A DNA stretch of 64,000 bases from Stromatinia cepivora (taxonomy: Eukaryota; Ascomycota; Leotiomycetes; Helotiales; Sclerotiniaceae): contig RCTD01000006.1 in NCBI GenBank assembly GCA_014898415.1, forward strand, positions 1,116,001 to 1,180,000. The letters run 5' to 3'. Of the stretch, positions 58,842 to 64,000 are shown in pieces. The notes under the pieces were generated by a model. That model did not search any database and was not told the origin of the DNA. It worked only from the letters and a program-made list of their open reading frames with translations. The translations under genes were made by a program, and so were the position numbers. Position 1 is the first letter of the stretch. Every line of letters starts with the position of its first letter.

Positions 58842-58884
58842 CACTGTTCCCCGATCGATAAAATTTACTGATCGGGGATCAGTG
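58842..58884. repeat. Hairpin with 15-bp arms
   Basis: CACTGTTCCCCGATC (58842-58856) pairs with GATCGGGGATCAGTG (58870-58884), 13 of 15 matching across a 13-nt loop. A further partial copy of the left arm lies just upstream near 58825. Confidence 0.75.
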
Positions 58885-59016
58885 AATTACCGATATCTTG
58901 CTTCCCTAGGGCAATCGCGGAATAAGGGCGAAATGGTTTGAGAAGCCTCAGGCCACAAGTTGCGTCTTGACTGTGGCTCCTTTTGCGAGACCCGCACTAC
59001 TATTGTATGTAATTGT

Positions 59017-61125
59017 TCATAACTGTACTCGACTCTCCCACCCATCGATCGGTTCATCGATTGACGGTAGACGCAACGAAGCTCCAGCTGGATCCCAATC
59101 AATTGAAAGCGGTTCATGACTTCTATTGTGAAAGAGGTAGATCGAGATACATACGTCCCGATAACACACTGCAAGAAAAAATGGGAATTGGAATTGATCA
59201 GATTACATTGTAGAGGTTTCAAATAGTAAAACTAGTAGGTTTAAACAATGGTTTGGGTTATACACAAATAAAATACAAAAAGACTAATAAAAAAACAATT
59301 GATTTTTTTCAAGAAGAAAGGAACAGAGCCCTCTCTTATATCTAACTACGAAAAGTCATATGACCATATGACTACGAACTAACTACGTGTTAGGCCTTGA
59401 TATCCCAACTTTCTCACACTATTATATCGGGTACCTTTAAACCACAATTCGAACCTCAGATCTGCTGGTGCTATTATCACGCGTACTATAAACGTGGCGA
59501 GATAGTATTTCTTTCGTTGCCAGAGCTTTCGATTCTTAGGCTCGAATTCTTCGTCGGCGACCTCTTTCAAATCCCAGTGCACTGTGCACAGTTTGGATAC
59601 ATTGGCTGTTGATCGTTACTATCATACGCTCCTAGTTGTGAATTAGGATTCTTACAGTGTCTAAAACTTGTGGGAAGATTGTTGCGATTTTCGTATGAAA
59701 CCACAAGTGTGGTGTCCCATTTTCGAATGTTGTCTCCTGGAACGATCTTCCTCGAAAATAGTCTTTCCCGAGCAGAATCGGTCTCGATAGTGTCATCCTT
59801 GATATTGTCAAAACTTAGAATTCAACACTCACATAGCTTTTTAAGGGCGTTCCCCATACCTTTTTGATTATCCAGTCAATCTGTATCGTAGCCCATTTCT
59901 GCTTCTTATTGAACGGGGTCTCTCCCACATGAATTTCTGGGTCATATTCTTTACGACACAAAACACCGTAACTAGCTCTTGCTCTGTTCTATCCTGTCAG
60001 CATGGACATCGCCTAAGAAGTCTTCAAGATACATACACTCTAGTCTTCAAAGTCGCAGCTCCAAATTTTATTCTCTGCCTTCTGTCTATCACCAAGCCCT
60101 TCACTACTGAAAGTCTTGGCTCTTGAGATTTAAGAATCCTTATACGATGTGCTATTTGGCGAGGATTTCGTTGAAAGTGTTCTTCGATCTTGGTCTTTAC
60201 ATATTGTGAACCTCCAAGACCACCACTCAGTACGAGGAATTTCTATACATTCTTTAGCGCAGGTCAAGGTTTCATTCATTTTATTCTTTTACACCTCTTC
60301 AATGTACTTACCACAACATCTTGGCTTCTATGTGTCTGCATCCAGTCTAGTTGTTTGTCTATCTTACGTATTATGCCAGCAATTTGCACATCAAACAGAG
60401 ACTGTATTTCTGACCTAAATTCCGTTAGCATGGATTATCTCACATTTCAAACTACCCACCTCGAGAATCGCATTCCGCCCCTCTCGATTCGAAGTCCAGG
60501 GTGCGTCAAGTCTTTGTCAATTCCGAGCCCTAGTTTATCGAGTCGCAATACATGCTCAGCCTGGCCATCGTAAGTCGACCCGAATTTTTGTTTGATAGAC
60601 TGAAAGGATAAACCTCTAGCTAGTTTGTGTGCTAGATTCTCTGGCAGTTCTATATCGGAATCTGTATCCAACCGCTTTTGTACGAGACGTTCGAATCCTC
60701 GGTCGATCAAAGTTGATCCGATACCAAGACCTTTAACTTTCGCTACTTGTTTCAAAGCTGGTCTTTCAGGGTTTGGATCTGCTACTTCGACAAGACCAAG
60801 GCTAAGATTGGCAATTAATACTTATTACCTAACAACACTTTAGGGTACATGATCTTTATTTGAACTGAAACCAGGCTAGTACTTACTCGGTCGTTCCACC
60901 ACCAGCGTCACAGATCAGAATAATATCTCCCTTATCAAGTTCAACCTCAGAATTTGTCGCAAAGTAAACAGCTGCTGCCTCAGCTTCCGTTAATTCCAAT
61001 TTTGCTGAATGTTTATCTGGATTTTGAGATGTGAATCCTGCCGCATGTATCGCATCGTTGAATCTATTCACCGTATCTAAAGCATCCCACGTGGGGAGCT
61101 GTCGCTGGTATTGCGATAGGTACCT
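59017..61125 (-). pseudogene. Hsp70-like (Hsp12A-type) gene, truncated and split by an LTR
   Basis: The reverse strand encodes the middle and end of a fungal Hsp70-like ATPase. Parts seen are VNRFNDAIHAAGF, the phosphate-loop DAGGGTTD (formed across an intron at 60802-60886), KVKGLGIGSTLIDRGFERLV, an FLVLSGGLGGSQYV adenosine-type motif, NRARASYGVLCRKEYDP, and ADLRFELWFKGTRYN near the C-terminus. Several introns are needed to stay in frame. The N-terminal ATPase part is missing beyond about 61125, where AT-rich DNA begins. The frame is also disturbed near 61105 and near 59575. A solo LTR (59127-59418) lies between ...GTRYN and the final approximately 35 codons, which resume in frame after it and end with TGA at 59017-59019. 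Confidence 0.8.
59127..59418 (+). repeat. Solo LTR, family B, copy 2, inside the Hsp70-like pseudogene
   Basis: A 292-bp unit with TGTGAAAGAGG and TTTCTCACA ends, homologous along its whole length to 5891-6181. It is flanked by a 4-bp duplication CTAT (59123-59126 and 59419-59422). Removing the LTR and one CTAT joins the Hsp70-like frame exactly. Differences from copy 1 are mostly G to A or C to T in this copy, so it has suffered more RIP. Confidence 0.88.
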
Positions 61126-62000
61126 TTATTAGTATCGGAACTTTATAATATAATTTTAAGATTCGATTTTAGTATAGTATTTAAGAATATTATCGAAAGT
61201 ATATTACCAAAGCAAAAAGTATTATTAATTATATATATAGATTCAAAATTATTTTATAATTGTTTTATAAAATTAGGTTCAATTCGAAAAAAAAGATTGA
61301 TAATCGATTTAATAGTTTTATAGTAATCATATAAACGAAGGGAGATAATGGAAATCAAATAAATTGATAAAGAATTTAATTCTATTGATATAATAATGAA
61401 AAGAAAACTATATCAGGTTCTTAAAGATTTTATGGAGAGTAATATAATCAAGATTAAGATTACAGAATAAATAAAAAAATTAAAATATAATAAAGAGAAA
61501 ATAGTATAAATACAGGAATCGAAAAACGAATATAAAACAAGAATCATTATAGGTATATATTTAATTCGTTAGATATATAATCATTTTATATATAAATTAA
61601 TTCAAACAAAAGAACAAAATAAAAGTTAGGATTAAAAGAAATATTCATTTGTTGGGCATATATATTCCTAAAGTATATAATACTTCGATTTTAAAAGAAA
61701 TTATTAGTATCGGAATATGAATCATATATATAATAAAGATGATAAAGATTATATACTTATTAATACTTGCATTAATACCTTGGTATATATTATTATATAA
61801 TTCTTTATCTTTTATAGATTTTAGTTCTTTAGGTAAATCAAAATGTATTAATAATCAAAGAGTTTTATATGTCTTATTGATAAGCTTCACTTCTCTGTAT
61901 ACAGTTATCCCGACACAGATATTTGGTCCCAATATGACCTTTTACTAAAATAAGTTCACCAAGGCCATACCAACTCCGATAGAAAATCCAAGGACAGATA
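61126..62000. repeat. Third AT-rich, RIP-like tract
   Basis: AT-rich filler that truncates the Hsp70-like gene. No transposon domain could be read with confidence. Confidence 0.65.
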
Positions 62001-62001
62001 T

Positions 62002-63370
62002 CAGAGATCTCTGATAACAGAAAAGACTCTGCTAGCAGAAAGATTTCCGGTTTCCAGACTAGTCCGACCACTCCAAATGGACAGAGCCCTGAATCTCCTA
62101 AGGAGAACCTTACCACCGAGTCGACCACAGACAAAACCGGATCTCCCGATCAGAACTTCCCTGGAAATATGAAGGCACCTTGGCACAGAAAGACGAATAG
62201 TGGACCATCACCCTAGGCCTACCCCCCATCATGGGTCAACTGAATCAACAAAAGTCTTCTGCCAGAATTCAACCCGATAAATCTGATGACGCTTTTAGTC
62301 CTGCCACCCCTCCAGCACCGAAGGCCCTATGGGAGTAATCTTTCGACATTTAATGTGAAATATTTCGATCAATTATTATATTAATCTTTATATATTTATT
62401 GAAATATTTCATATAAATATGTATAAGAAATTATATATTTTCTATTCGGGTATAGTTAAGTGGAAAAAAGAGTGGGAATCAAAAAAACCCTCTGAATTAT
62501 ATGAAAATCTGAATGAAATATTGTATATTATATTATTGAATTATAAAGGTTCAATTTGATTAGGTACATCAGAATTATATTAATATATCCTCAATTTTCG
62601 AAATTCGAATTTTTTTTGATATATAGAATATAAGATACTCAAGATTATTTAAATTCATTCAAAAGTTTTTTAATAATAATAAAAATGAAATGTGTTTTGT
62701 TGAAAGTATTTGGAAGAATTTTTTTAATGAGGGATTAATACAAAAATTTCTTTGTAAGTATTTTTGCGATAAACAAATTTTTGATATTTAATGTGATTTA
62801 ATATGAAAGGAGTTTGAATTTTGAAAGCTTTGATAAAAATTTTAAATTTTTCATATTAAATATCTAGAAATCATATTAAATATAGTAGTTTTTTACTATA
62901 TTTCATGTGAATCCTGCTATTATAGAGAGGCTGGCCAATTGAGCACGGAGGAATTAAGAGATAGTCTTCGTCAAGTGATCGCTGCCACAAAATCACTCGA
63001 CGAGGGCAGAGCTCTTGCTAACAGACACATCACTGAACGCAATGCTCTTTACACCGAGAATCAGGAATTGAAGGCTGAAGTCAAGGGGCCCACGGAAGAT
63101 TATGAGAATCTGGATACGGAACATTGGAATCTTAGGGCATCATATGATCGACTGAAGTCTTCTGAATTGGGACAACAATCCCCTTCTGAATCCAGACCAA
63201 CTGAAACTGCTAGTGATATTATTGAAATTAGCAGTGGAAATGGAGGCACTGATTCGGAAGATGGCGATGAAAACAGTGGTAAATCACATCTGAAAGAATG
63301 GATTCTCCATTCATCGATCAGCATGGGTCGAAACAATCATTTGACAGAAAGAGCTTTGATATCTAAGTAG
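62002..63370 (+). pseudogene. Broken coiled-coil gene of unknown family
   Basis: A normal-composition piece at 62002-62337 carries Pro/Ser-rich coding text in two frames (QTSPTTPNGQSPESPKENLT; QPDKSDDAFSPATPPAPKAL). AT-rich sequence from 62338 to about 62900 interrupts it. From about 62905 to 63370 the frame continues with LSTEELRDSLRQVIAATKSL and a coiled-coil region (NALYTENQELKAEV, ENLDTEHWNLRASY), then an acidic Ser-rich part. The layout, Pro-rich then coiled coil, could be a Gag-like or host protein. No ATG is evident. The two pieces belonging to one gene is an inference. Confidence 0.4.
62338..62904. repeat. AT-rich insertion inside the coiled-coil gene remnant
   Basis: Sharp change to AT-rich text on both sides. 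The motif ATTTAATGTGAAATATTTC near the left end is echoed by ATTTCATGTGAA near the right end. A perfect small hairpin AAATATAGTA/TACTATATTT lies at the right end. It is possibly a decayed transposon. Confidence 0.5.
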
Positions 63371-64000
63371 AGGTTACTGGCAGCGAGACTCCTTTTCAAT
63401 TACATGGCTTTGCGGATCCAAGAAACGCAAACTATGAGGGATGACCTATGAAGGGGATAAATTTTGAGGAACAGCAAGCTTTGTTTATATACTGGCTATT
63501 CGCAGCGAAAGACTTCCCACACAGGAAGTACGTGGTACTCATGGCCATTTACCAACTACATGGCTGCGAACATCTTACCAACATCACCAACCAATGTTTA
63601 TGCTTTTCAGATCTGTACACCTTTTACTTGTCAATTTGCACTCTATGGTTGAATTTATGGAGAAGGATATATTGATGCTCCGTCTGCCATGTTGGGAAAG
63701 ACGAGGAAATTGTTTTATCTGAGCTATTGAGAGAAGGTTACATTGATTGTTAAGGAGTATCGGTATCAATATTTCAATTAAAAACATATCGAATCTTCCC
63801 ATCGGAAGTCGTAAAGTTAAAAGTTCTCAATTTTCGATCGAAAAGTACGAAAAGAACACGTTACAAAGTTTTAACTAGTAATTTTGAGTTGTTATGAGGT
63901 TATGGAAGGAAAATTACAAGTATAGAACTTTTCAAAACTACTGATTGAGGAATTGCGATACCTTCGACTTTCTGCTTCTTAAGAATTGAGTCGGCAATTT
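63371..64000. other. Terminal stretch, possible continuation of the broken gene
   Basis: Normal composition to about 63720, with protein-like pieces in different frames (GFADPRNANYEG; VYAFQICTPFTCQFALYG), then more AT-rich. No gene can be supported. Confidence 0.3.

Overview
This window looks like nuclear DNA of a filamentous ascomycete. The genes have many short introns (about 45-120 bp) with GT..AG ends and CTAAC/CTGAC-type branch sites, and CT-rich leaders. Gene-sized blocks of ordinary base composition alternate with very AT-rich blocks full of transition-decayed retroelements, which is the signature of repeat-induced point mutation (RIP). Gene content and composition suggest Leotiomycetes, probably a Sclerotiniaceae-like fungus (Botrytis/Sclerotinia/Monilinia type). 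That placement is an inference and no database was searched.

Layout. 0.5-3.3 kb: an intact eight-exon OPT-family oligopeptide transporter. 3.6-17.2 kb: a RIP-eroded AT-rich block holding a Ty3/gypsy chromovirus relic (RNase H end, integrase, chromodomain), a solo LTR, a complete-ended but non-coding LTR element with a target-site duplication, two copies of another LTR-like repeat, a long (TAA)n array, and a 45-bp-arm palindrome carrying a 72-bp insertion. 17.3-20.4 kb: an isolated GC-richer island with a basic-tailed unknown gene and an FHA-like/protein kinase pseudogene with three lesions. 20.7-22.3 kb: decayed DUF3723 and DUF3716-like genes, families often seen in fungal giant mobile elements and accessory regions. 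23.8-31.4 kb: a secreted 8-cysteine protein, three small Cys-rich genes and an O-methyltransferase, separated by long gene-poor stretches. 33.3-37.6 kb: two paralogous Cys-rich single-pass surface proteins in tandem (one needing a 2-nt microexon) and an EthD-domain protein. 38.4-47.0 kb: an F-box pseudogene, an 11-exon putative HExxH metallopeptidase and an unknown gene. 47.5-55.2 kb: a conserved housekeeping block with PHO88/SND3, RAD14/XPA, striatin (STRIPAK) and GPI19/PIG-P. 56.2 kb: a secreted eqolisin (G1) peptidase. 57.4-64 kb: a second decayed zone with an Hsp70-like pseudogene split by a solo LTR of the same family as the one at 5.9 kb, AT-rich filler, and a broken coiled-coil gene.

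The housekeeping genes show no operon-like link. The two Cys-rich membrane proteins, the small Cys-rich genes and the kinase island are the lineage-specific material. Exon structures were worked out by hand, and each spliced gene model given as intact has a length divisible by three and no internal stop.
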